From positions 6,473-70,472 of the forward strand of contig JAFTBT010000073.1 in assembly GCA_017455085.1 (NCBI GenBank): 64,000 nucleotides of DNA. Reading direction: 5' to 3'. The position numbers and the translations under genes were made by a program. The first letter of the stretch is position 1. Each line of letters opens with the position of its first letter. The notes under the pieces were generated by a model. That model ran no database searches. It was not told the DNA's origin and was given only the letters and a program-made list of their open reading frames with translations. Of this stretch, positions 44,402 to 53,400 are shown in pieces. This DNA is from Synergistaceae bacterium (GTDB lineage: Bacteria > Synergistota > Synergistia > Synergistales > Aminobacteriaceae).

Positions 44402-45229
44402 CTAATTCTCCGGAAGGTGCCTCCACGCGCGGGCTATAGTCCTGTCCATGACTCTCTGCCTGTCCCATTTCGAGATGCCGTGTATGGCTTTGTTGATGTC
44501 GTACAGGAGCTTAGTATCCCTCTTTCGTACGGCGGCGCATGTCCCTGTGAAGTTCACAGAAAAACCATCGCTCTCACTGAACCTGATCAGCCGTAGGTCA
44601 TCAAATTTCCGCTGGTATGCCTCTGCCGTGTCGAGGTTGATCACTGCACCGTCAGCGTGGCCGTCAATCACCATATTCACCATAGCAGTAACGCTGTCAG
44701 CCGGATTAAGGTGTACCACGTCTGGCATCTGAGCGATGAGGTCGTCGAGGATAGTCCCGCTCTGTCCTACGATCTTTGCGCCGGAAAAGTCCGATATGCT
44801 TCTCGCGCTGAGATAGCTGCTGCCCTTCTTGAGGAGTATCACGAATATGTTGTCGACAGAATCATACGTTTCGGAGAATGCAGCTCTTTCCTTGCGGGGT
44901 TCGGTGTCCAGCATTCCGGAGAATATTGCGTCAATTGTGCCGTCATTGAGTTCATCGAGGAGGTTATCCCAAAGGATTTTACGCACCTCAAGTTTCGCGC
45001 CTAGTTCTGCAGCAACGAGTTTTGCTATCTGGATGTCGTAGCCTTCCGCGAAATGTTCGGGGTCGTTCGAGATTGGGAGGTTAGAGTCTGTTTGTTCGTG
45101 CTCAAGCCAGCTATTGGGTACGTAATCGCACTCTACACCTATACGCAGAACACGTTTCTCAGAAAATTGCATGTCGACAAAATAGAAAATGAGACCTACA
45201 AGTACTACTAATACAATTGCTTTTTTCAT
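44402..45229 (-). CDS. Amino-acid-type ABC substrate-binding protein (SBP_bac_3), copy B
   Basis: This 275-aa paralogue of the next gene has the same plan: MKKAIVLVVLVGLIFYFVD (signal or anchor), then RIGVECDYVPNSW, FAEGYDIQIAKLVAAELGA, DELNDGTIDAIFSGM, RKERAAFSETY. The conserved order and spacing show a tandem duplication that has diverged considerably. The start at 45229 follows AAGGAT; it is 7 bases after the cobJ stop, so it is likely cotranscribed with topA-trmFO-cobJ. Confidence 0.88.
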   Translation of the reverse strand: MKKAIVLVVLVGLIFYFVDMQFSEKRVLRIGVECDYVPNSWLEHEQTDSNLPISNDPEHFAEGYDIQIAKLVAAELGAKLEVRKILWDNLLDELNDGTIDAIFSGMLDTEPRKERAAFSETYDSVDNIFVILLKKGSSYLSARSISDFSGAKIVGQSGTILDDLIAQMPDVVHLNPADSVTAMVNMVIDGHADGAVINLDTAEAYQRKFDDLRLIRFSESDGFSVNFTGTCAAVRKRDTKLLYDINKAIHGISKWDRQRVMDRTIARAWRHLPEN

Positions 45230-45236
45230 GATAGAT

Positions 45237-45986
45237 TTATCCTTCCCTGTTTGGATGTGAAGTATTATAACCTCTAGGAGTAATAATTTTGCCGTCAATT
45301 ATGTAACTTTGTGAGTTTCCGATAATAATTGTGCATGACATATCGATTTCGCGTGTCATAATTTCGCCGAGAGTCATAACTTCGTGTGTTTGGCCTTCGC
45401 GTCCGATGTTCCTGACGTATCCGGCTGGGGTGTCCGGAGATTTTCCGTGCTTGATGAGAATCTCGCAGGCTCTCCTGAAGTGATCGGGTCTGTGTTTGCT
45501 CGCAGGGTTGTAGATGCATATCACGAAGTCACCCATGCAGGCAGCAACGAGTCTCCGCTCGATGGTGAGCCAGTCTGTGAGAAGGTCGCTCAAACTGATA
45601 GTCACGTAGTCGTTCATGAGTGGAGCACCCAGAATCGCAGCGCATGAGTTCGCCGCCGTGATGCCCGGGATGATTTGCACTTCTTGGCCGGAACCTTGAG
45701 CAACCTCCAGCATTAACCCAGCCATGCCATAGACTCCGGAGTCGCCGCTGGAGATGAGAGCTACATTCTTCCCTAGATCACGGGCAATCCCCAGACAAAA
45801 CTCGCACCGTCCGCGTTCCTGAGTCATTCCTGTGGTGAATGTATTTTTTTTGCCCTTCAGCACACTTTCCAGCAGGTCTATATACTTTGTGTAGCCAGCA
45901 ACAAGATCGCATTTCATGATGGCCTCCATTGCGCGTGGGGTAATCTCATCCACTCCGCCGGGACCTATTCCGATAACATAGATCAT
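45237..45986 (-). CDS. cobJ: Precorrin-3B / cobalt-precorrin-3 C17-methyltransferase
   Basis: CobJ/CbiH methylates C17 and contracts the ring in cobalamin synthesis. The 249-aa protein has the tetrapyrrole-methylase fold with GIGPGGVDEITPRAMEAI, the YTKYIDL motif specific for this enzyme, SSGDSGVYGMAGL and PGITAANSCAAILGAPL, then YNPASKHRPDHF. Its ATG overlaps the trmFO stop (ATGA). No other cobalamin gene is in the window, so the rest of the pathway must be elsewhere or missing. Confidence 0.92.
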   Translation of the reverse strand: MIYVIGIGPGGVDEITPRAMEAIMKCDLVAGYTKYIDLLESVLKGKKNTFTTGMTQERGRCEFCLGIARDLGKNVALISSGDSGVYGMAGLMLEVAQGSGQEVQIIPGITAANSCAAILGAPLMNDYVTISLSDLLTDWLTIERRLVAACMGDFVICIYNPASKHRPDHFRRACEILIKHGKSPDTPAGYVRNIGREGQTHEVMTLGEIMTREIDMSCTIIIGNSQSYIIDGKIITPRGYNTSHPNREG

Positions 45987-47296
45987 AAACTTTTCACGAA
46001 CTCCTTCATTGTGTCAACTGCCCTGTCTCTGTGGAACTGCGCACGTTCCTTTTTGCCCCTTATGCCATGAATCTCAGGAAAGAGTCCCAAGTTAATATTC
46101 ATGGGCTGGAAATGTTTCGGCTCTGTCGTCCTCAGGTAGTGTATCAATGAGCCTATAGCTGTCTCTCTCGGCCAAGTATGTAGCCCACACGCAATATTTA
46201 CTCCAGCCACGAGACCCATCGCAGTACTCTCCATGTAGCCCTCTACTCCGGTGATCTGCCCCGCAAGAAAAACATTCGGCTTCTCCCTGAGCCGCAAATA
46301 CTCGTCAAGTACTGCCGGAGCGTTTACGCTGGTGTTCCTGTGCATGACTCCCAAGCGGGCAAATTCTGCATGTTCGAGTCCCGGAATCAGAGAGAACACA
46401 CGTTTCTGTTCGCCCCACTTGAGCCCTGTCTGGAAGCCCACGAGGTTGTACAGTGTCCCGTCAGCGTTGTCCTGCCTGAGCTGCACTGCGGCGTAGGGTT
46501 CGCGTCCGGTTTTCGGGTCAATGAGTCCCCGGGGCTTCATCGGGCCGAATCTGAGCGTGTCAGTTCCGCGTTCGGCTATAGCCTCGACAGGCATACACCC
46601 CTCGAAATACTTTCCCCGCTCGAAATCGTGAGGCAGATTGCGTTCTGCATGGGTAAGTGCGTCATAGAATCTTGCGTACTCTTCGCGGCCAAGTGGGCTG
46701 TTGATATAGTCGTCTCCGCGTCCATAGCGTCCAGACACGAACACTTTGCTCATGTCGATAGAGTCCCTCATGACAACTGGAGCAACAGCATCGTAGAAGT
46801 ATATGCGTTCACCAGCAAAGGCCTTGAGATTCTCGGCGAGCTTGTCGGAAGTGAGAGGCCCTGACGCGATAATGGCAGGAGAGTCGGGAAGAGTGGTGTA
46901 TTCTTCGCGAATGATAGTGATGTTCGGGTGAGAGGCTATGCGTTCGGTGACGAGGGCGGAGAATTTTTCGCGGTCGACGGCCAAAGCTCCGCCTGCTGGG
47001 ACGCGTGAGGCATATGCGCAGGAGAGAATCAGGGAGTCCAAGAGTGAGAGCTCTTCCTTGAGGATTCCGGAGGCTGAGATTCTGGAGTCTTTGTTCTCGG
47101 AGCCGAGAGAGTTGCTGCATACGATTTCGGCAAGTTGTCCGGTTTTGTGTGCAGGGGTGAGGAGATTGGGGCGCATTTCGTAGAGTGTGACGTGATGGTC
47201 TCGTTTTGCGAGCTGGTATGCTGCTTCACTGCCTGCGAGTCCTGCACCGATAATGATTGTGTTTGTCATGATATGTGTGTGAAATTTTTCGGTCAT
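45983..47296 (-). CDS. trmFO: tRNA (uracil-54-C5)-methyltransferase, folate/FAD-dependent
   Basis: TrmFO makes m5U54 (T54) in tRNA using methylene-tetrahydrofolate and FAD. IIIGAGLAGSEAAYQLAKR is the FAD-binding motif, followed by LYEMRP, HKTGQLAEIVCSNSLGS, SRVPAGGALAVDREKF, FEGCMPVEAIAERG and MNINLGLFPEI. Length is 437 aa from the ATG at 47296 (preceded by GGAAAAG), or 428 aa from an ATG at 47269 that begins right at the FAD fold. The first ATG overlaps the stop (TAATG) of a 22-codon ORF and may be coupled to it. The topA-trmFO pairing is common. Confidence 0.94.
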   Translation of the reverse strand: MTEKFHTHIMTNTIIIGAGLAGSEAAYQLAKRDHHVTLYEMRPNLLTPAHKTGQLAEIVCSNSLGSENKDSRISASGILKEELSLLDSLILSCAYASRVPAGGALAVDREKFSALVTERIASHPNITIIREEYTTLPDSPAIIASGPLTSDKLAENLKAFAGERIYFYDAVAPVVMRDSIDMSKVFVSGRYGRGDDYINSPLGREEYARFYDALTHAERNLPHDFERGKYFEGCMPVEAIAERGTDTLRFGPMKPRGLIDPKTGREPYAAVQLRQDNADGTLYNLVGFQTGLKWGEQKRVFSLIPGLEHAEFARLGVMHRNTSVNAPAVLDEYLRLREKPNVFLAGQITGVEGYMESTAMGLVAGVNIACGLHTWPRETAIGSLIHYLRTTEPKHFQPMNINLGLFPEIHGIRGKKERAQFHRDRAVDTMKEFVKSL

Positions 47297-47364
47297 TACT
47301 TTTCCGTGAAGTCAAGGAGCTTGTCGCGGTAGTGGGCATATTGTAGCTTACGTAGACCGAGCAT
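47296..47364 (-). CDS. 22-codon ORF coupled to trmFO (possible leader peptide)
   Basis: The ORF MLGLRKLQYAHYRDKLLDF + TEK ends in TAA overlapping the trmFO start as TAATG. It lies in the 143-base gap between topA and trmFO, with a second tiny ORF (MNILKTNEELY) before it. It could be a leader peptide or chance. Neither matches a family I know. Confidence 0.25.
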   Translation of the reverse strand: MLGLRKLQYAHYRDKLLDFTEK

Positions 47365-47439
47365 GAGGACAATATTAATACAATTCTTCATTTGTCTTCA
47401 GGATATTCATTGCTGATGCCTTAACCGTTGATGGAAAAT

Positions 47440-49971
47440 CTACTCATTTACAGTGTTGCTCTCTGCCTTGTACTTGCACTTCGCACAAAACACAGTGCTT
47501 CCCTTCACATACAGGTCTTCGCCACACACCGGGCATTTCTCACCCGCAGGCCTGTTCCACGCAACATAATCACATTCAGGATACCGGGAACACCCGTAAA
47601 ACGTCCGTCCCTTCTTGCTCTTGCGCTTCACTATCTCGCCTTCACCGCACTGAGGACACTTCACACCTATAGTACTCAGGATCGGCCTCGTGTACTTGCA
47701 TTCCGGATAGTTCGAACACGCAATAAACTCCCCGAATCTTCCGCGCTTCTTCACCAACTCATGCCCGCAGTCAGGACACGCCTCGCCTATGGGTTCAGGA
47801 CCTGGCATCGCAATTTTCGGGGCATCTTCCGCCTCGTGCAGGGTGTTCGAGAACTCACCCCAGAACTCGCTCACAACGTCAAGCCATTTCCGTGACGCGT
47901 CCTCTACTTCGTCAAGCTCCTTCTCCATCTGTGCGGTAAATCCTGCGTCAACGATCGAGGACAGATCTTTACGGCTGAAGTACTGCGCAAGAAACTCGTC
48001 TACCGTCATTCCCAGCGGTGTCGGGCAAAATCTGCGCTCCTCGTTCTTCTCGATATACCCCCGCGAATCTAGAGTCCCTGCTATCGTTGCGTAAGTAGAC
48101 GGACGGCCGACTCCGTTCTCCTCCAGAATCTTGATGAGTCCTGCCTCAGAATAACGTGCTGGCGGTTTGGTGTATTTCTTCTCGTCCTGAGTGGACACCA
48201 GCCCCAACACTTCACCTGCATCAATTTTCGCTACAGTGCTTCCCTTGAGATCCAGCGGCCATAATCTGCTCCATCCGTCAAATTTCAACGTCTCACCTTC
48301 CTGCTTGAGGCTGACTCTTCCTGCCTGAGCCTTCACGGTGGATTTCGCGGTAACTGCTTCGGTCATCTGGCTGGCTGTGAATCTCCTCCATATCAGCGTG
48401 TATAGCTTGAGCTGTTCGGGTGTGAGTGTATCCTTCAGGACTTCGGGCGTTAATGTTATGTCTGTGGGTCTTATGGCCTCGTGAGCGTCCTGCACCTTCA
48501 TGTTCTTGCTGCTGCCCGCAAAGATATTCGCACTCTTCGGCAGATACTCAGGCGGGAAATTCGCGGCTATGTACTCTCTGCATGAGGCTAGTGCTTCGTT
48601 CGAGATTCTGAGGCTGTCGGTTCGCATGTAGGTTATCAGCCCGATGTGTCCTCTTCTGGGAATGTTTATGCCCTCGTAAAGAGCTTGTGCGATTCTCATG
48701 GTGTGGGCTGGTGCCATGCTGAGCTTGCGTGATGCTTCCTGCTGTAGTGTGCTTGTCCTGAAGGGAGCTGGTGCGGCGTGGAGGCTGTCCTTTGCCTTGA
48801 ACTCACTCACAATAAGCTGGTTGCCCCTGATTTCTGCGATGATCTCGTCAGCTTTCTCTCGGGTGTCGATTCCAAGCGGCAAGTTATTCTTCATGAGGCT
48901 CTTACCGTCCAGCTTGTAGGCGCGTAGTTCGTAGGTGCGTCCGGAATTTTCCGCAATGGCAGTGACGACGTAGTACGGATCAGGCACAAACGCCAATATC
49001 TCCCGTTCACGTTCACATATCAGGTTCAGAGCAACAGACTGCACACGTCCGGCGGAGAGTCCATAGCGTATTTTCTTCCAGAGCAGCGGACTTAGTGAGT
49101 ACCCTACGAGCCTGTCGAGTATCCTTCGTGCCTGCTGAGCGTCTACTTTGTTGGTGTCGATGTAGTCGGGATTCTTGACGGCGGCTTTCACGGCGTTGGC
49201 GGTGATCTCGTAGAATCTGACTCTGCACTTTTCGCTGAGGTCTACCCCAAGAATATCGGCCAAGTGCCACGCGATAGCTTCACCTTCTCTGTCTGGGTCT
49301 GAGGCAAGTAAAACGTGTGAGGCATTTTCCGCGAGCTTGAGGAGTTCGTTCTTGAGGGAGGCTTTACCCTTCACGAGTATGTACTCCGGCGTGAAGTCAT
49401 GCTCTATGTCGATAGCGAGCCTGCTCTTGGGGAGATCCTTCATGTGTCCCTTGCTGGACCTGACTATGTAGCCTCTGCCCAGCATTCCGGAGAGAGTAGC
49501 TGCTTTTGACGGAGACTCTACGATCACTAACACTCTGCCTGAGCCTTCGGATTTCTCGATGACTTTTCTGGCTTTGGCTGTCTTTTCTGTTACTGCTGCT
49601 TTAGTTTTTGCCGGAGTCTTCGTTTTTGTTGATGACGATGTAGCGTCTGCCGGAGTCTTCGTTTTTGTTGATGACGATGTAGCGTCTGCCGGAGTCTTCG
49701 TTTTTGTTGATGACGATGTAGCGTCTGCCGGAGTCCTCGTTTTTGTTGATGACGGTGTAGCGTCTGCCGGAGTCTTCGCTTTTGTTGATGACGATGTGCC
49801 CTTTGCTGAGGTTGTGGCTTTTGATGATGATGAATCTCCATCCGGTTTTGTAGATTTTTTAGCGGTGGATGTCTTGGCCTTAGTTTTCGGAGTCCTTTTT
49901 GTGGGCTCTATGGCCGGTGCGCCTGTCATAGCATCAGAGGACTCGATTTTTTTGCGCGGTGAAATCGTCAT
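47440..49971 (-). CDS. topA: DNA topoisomerase I, with repeat-rich N-terminal extension
   Basis: TopA relaxes negative supercoils by single-strand breakage. After a Thr/Lys/Ser/Ala-rich extension of about 140 residues, the Toprim domain begins (RVLVIVESPSKAATLSGMLG, SDPDREGEAIAWHLADIL). The catalytic Tyr is in GLITYMRTDSLRIS. SAGRVQSVALNL is also typical. The C-terminus holds three zinc-finger modules (CPDCG...CSNYPEC, CPQCG...CSRYPEC, CPVCG...CAKC). At 843 aa it is longer than usual because of the N-terminal repeats (13-residue unit STKTKTPADATSS). It heads the topA-trmFO-cobJ run. Confidence 0.95.
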   Translation of the reverse strand: MTISPRKKIESSDAMTGAPAIEPTKRTPKTKAKTSTAKKSTKPDGDSSSSKATTSAKGTSSSTKAKTPADATPSSTKTRTPADATSSSTKTKTPADATSSSTKTKTPADATSSSTKTKTPAKTKAAVTEKTAKARKVIEKSEGSGRVLVIVESPSKAATLSGMLGRGYIVRSSKGHMKDLPKSRLAIDIEHDFTPEYILVKGKASLKNELLKLAENASHVLLASDPDREGEAIAWHLADILGVDLSEKCRVRFYEITANAVKAAVKNPDYIDTNKVDAQQARRILDRLVGYSLSPLLWKKIRYGLSAGRVQSVALNLICEREREILAFVPDPYYVVTAIAENSGRTYELRAYKLDGKSLMKNNLPLGIDTREKADEIIAEIRGNQLIVSEFKAKDSLHAAPAPFRTSTLQQEASRKLSMAPAHTMRIAQALYEGINIPRRGHIGLITYMRTDSLRISNEALASCREYIAANFPPEYLPKSANIFAGSSKNMKVQDAHEAIRPTDITLTPEVLKDTLTPEQLKLYTLIWRRFTASQMTEAVTAKSTVKAQAGRVSLKQEGETLKFDGWSRLWPLDLKGSTVAKIDAGEVLGLVSTQDEKKYTKPPARYSEAGLIKILEENGVGRPSTYATIAGTLDSRGYIEKNEERRFCPTPLGMTVDEFLAQYFSRKDLSSIVDAGFTAQMEKELDEVEDASRKWLDVVSEFWGEFSNTLHEAEDAPKIAMPGPEPIGEACPDCGHELVKKRGRFGEFIACSNYPECKYTRPILSTIGVKCPQCGEGEIVKRKSKKGRTFYGCSRYPECDYVAWNRPAGEKCPVCGEDLYVKGSTVFCAKCKYKAESNTVNE
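49610..49800. repeat. 39-bp tandem repeat in the 5' part of topA
   Basis: Almost five copies of a 39-base unit are seen, starting near 49610, 49649, 49688, 49727 and 49766. Each encodes 13 residues around KTPADATSSST. Two of the units are identical or nearly so. The reading frame is preserved. Confidence 0.9.
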
Positions 49972-50436
49972 TACCGTTACAGAAGACTGATTACATTTCT
50001 GTATGCTTCATTCCTCGTTCAACGCGTACGCTTTCGCTGGTGGTACTTGCTAATAACGTTTGGTGAAACGCTCCGGAGGCTTCAATTCCCGACTAACGTA
50101 TCGGTACATAATTTCTACGCATCGATAGGTTGGATATTTTGCAGGCAGAACCATAGTATAGTTTGGTTATCGCTTACATTTTCTCTGCCCAACACCGCTA
50201 ATATACAGTTCTCAATGAGACACCAATTAGCACGGATTATATCACACGATGTCAGCCGGAAACTATTAGTGCTTCTGTAACGGCACACCTCCTTTCTTGA
50301 TTATAGAGTGTTAAGAATATACAGCTAGTTTGCTTTTTGTTAGCTGTTATTATGCCCATATACATAATTTTTATTTTTAGCAACGTAAATTTATACCACA
50401 TTTTAGAATATAATATTAACGAATTTTTCTCAGGAT
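49972..50436. other. Intergenic region between divergent topA and AsmA-like genes
   Basis: No gene is recognised. On the minus strand, AAAGGAGGTG (50283-50292) is an excellent ribosome-binding site but leads only to a 6-codon frame; ATTATA at 50300-50305 and 50236-50241 are -10-like on that strand. On the plus strand TATAAT is at 50409-50414 before the AsmA-like gene. No -35 matches were convincing. The right half is very A+T-rich. Confidence 0.4.
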
Positions 50437-53400
50437 GTGAATTTTATCGTGCGGGTTATCGGCTCAATCATTAAGTACTTCATATATTTATGCATTGTCC
50501 TTATTGCTGTATCGGCAGCACTCTTCTGGTTCGATACAGGCTCTTGGCTGGTTCGCCCTCTTGCCCAAAGAGCAGGCAACTACTTTCTTGCGCCCATGAC
50601 TCTCAATATCGACTCCGTTAATGGCTCAGTACGTCATGGCTACACTCTCTCAGGATTGACTCTCTCTTCCGGCGACAAGGCATTACTCACTCTAGATTAC
50701 GCTTCTGTCAGTCCAGACTGGGATCTAGTCCTTGCAGGAATGAACGGCCTCCCATTCATCAAGGCTCTTGACGTTCACGGCATAAGCTCCGATCTCGATA
50801 ACGTCATGCAGATCGTGAATCACTTCGCCTCCACCGAAGACACTACACTCGAAGACGAAGCTCCCTCCGATTCCGACTCCGACTCGCCGCTGCGCATTAA
50901 CCCCTTCAGCCTCGCAATAGGTGATGTGAAATTCGGGACACCCTACGCGAATCTTGCTCTAGACGCAATCACCCTCAAACCATCCGGAAATTTCGCCCTC
51001 AATGCAGAGATCATCTCCCGCGACAAAACTTTACCCCTCAAGGCTGACGCACGACTCAACTTCGAGCCGCTGGAGATTCTTTCCTCAGACCTGCGAATCG
51101 GCAGAAAGGGTACAGGCAAATTTGTCGGGTCTCTCTTCCCTGTGAAGGCTAACCTGTTCTTGACGGCGTTATCGCTTGAGGATTTCATGCAGTTCGCTCC
51201 AGATATGGGTGGCGTTAAGGCTTCAGGAAGGATCGACGCAAAACTATCTGCCCTCACTGAAGGCGAAAACCTCACAGCTTCCGGAGTGGTCTCGATGCCT
51301 CGCGCTGAAGTTATGGATATCCCTCTGAATTTCCGGCTGCCCTTCTCGTGGGACGGAGTCAGTGTGTTTGCTGTGAACGATGCCGCACTCCACACCAAAG
51401 CTGCAAGCCTGAAGCTCACTGCTCAGACCGACATCAACAATCTTGCTGTGAAGGCAAAGGGTGAGGCTCTGAACATATCCCTCAACGAGATAGGCCGCAT
51501 GTTTGCTCCGGAAGTCGGACTCAAGGGCGAAGGTGGCAACGTGAAATTTGACATCGACTCTGTACTGACTGGGGACGTTTTGGGGAAGACTACTGCGAAC
51601 ATTCACGCGAACATACCAGAGATCACGGCAGCAGGTGCGCAGATTCTGAAGGGTCTCAGCGGCCAAGTGAAGCTCGATCCCGGACATGCCCCCAGAATTT
51701 CCATGAACGGCGAAATCTTCAAGGGGAAGTTATTTGCTCGCGGAGAAGCTCAGCAGGACTCTCAAGGCAACATCAAGCCCAGCGCAATAATCTCGGTCGT
51801 GAATCTGGACATCCCGACAGTGATTCGGACATTTCCGGCGGCGGCAAAGAGCGTCAAGAAACCTGCGGGCAAAATCACAGCTCGTGCAGTCATCGCGGAC
51901 AACCTCGACGTGAACGGCAAAATCACCTCCGACAAACTCAGTGCAAACGGCGTGACACTCACGAACATTATCGCGGATCTGGCCTATAGCTACAGCAAAG
52001 GGACGGCGAATCTTGAGGGGTTAACAGTGAATCTCGGCAAGGGGAAAGTTTACGCGTCAGGGAGTGCGAATCTCCACACTGAACGTTTCAGTTTCAGGAC
52101 TGATGCTGAGAACATAGAGCCGAGAGTCATTCCGGAGCTTAAGGACGTTAAGGGAGTGTATAACCTGTATGCGCAGGGTTCAGGAAAATACACGGACACC
52201 AGCACCATCAAGACAGAAGCGGAACTCACCGCCAAAAATGTCGCCTATGCTGATTACGCGGTCGGGAACGTGAATGTGCCTGTGGATTTCGCGAACAACA
52301 TACTCAGAATCACGGACGGAGTAATCACACTTCCGAGAGGCAGCGTGAATCTCAACGGCAATGTGAATCTCAATACGAACATGTTCACATTCGGGGCGGA
52401 AGCTCATAACGTGGAGCCGAGATACATCAAGGCACTCAAGGACTTGGCCGGAACGTATGACCTCAAGGCCACAGCGTCAGGGAACTTCACGAACATGAAC
52501 ACCATCAAGGCAGCAGCAGACCTCAAAGCCCGCAATGTAGGCTATGCAGGTATGAACATCGGGGATGTGGATCTGCCTGTAGTTTTCACGGGTAACCTGC
52601 TGAATATTCCTGGAGCAAAGGCTACTCTTCCGGGAGGCAGCATGAATCTCAAGGGCAGCGTGAACATCAAGAATACTGCGAATCCGTACATTGACGTTAC
52701 AGCATCGACGCAGGGGATAAATCTCGCGGAGGTCATGCAAAAATTCGACCTTCAGAATCAGCAAATGCCTGTGTCCGGAAAAGTTTGGGGCAGTGTCAGC
52801 GTGAAGGGGCCTCTGAACAAAGCAGGGGTCAATGCCGTAATCAGGGCTGTAGATGTGAAGGCTGGGGAGTCCGTTGACATTCCGAGTGCTGCTCTGGACG
52901 TGGCGGGGAATACTCAGGTTATCACTGTCCGGAATCTGGAGGGTACTTTCAACGGAGCAATGTTCAAGGCGGACGGGAACATGAAGATTAACCAGAAGAA
53001 CATCATGAACAGCAACGTGAACATGCAGGCGAAATTCGGCAGGTTGAACCTCAAGAAAATACTCACGCAGTTTACGGGGAGTGCACCAGTTACCGGAGTC
53101 ATCAGGGGAGATGTCGCACTTGTGGGGACTCTTGCGAGGCCGGCCCTTGACGTAAAACTGAATGCACCGGTGATTCAGGGGAGTACGGAGATTCATGATA
53201 TAGCCGTGAAGCTGAGAGCACCAGCAGAGAATCACTACACCGTGAACGCAAAAGCAAGGATAAATGACTTCAGGCCGGAAGCAGATGTTGACCTGAAGAA
53301 TGACGGCGGAATATGGAGCTATGCGGTGAAGACCAAGCCGCTGGACATCGACAAAGCTGTGCAGACTCAGAAGCCGGAAATGGCGGGGATGGCTAAAGGT

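Noticed and set aside
50040..50110. tRNA-like stretch (GGCTTCAATTCCCGACT) upstream of topA
   Set aside because: No matching acceptor, D or anticodon stems could be found around it.
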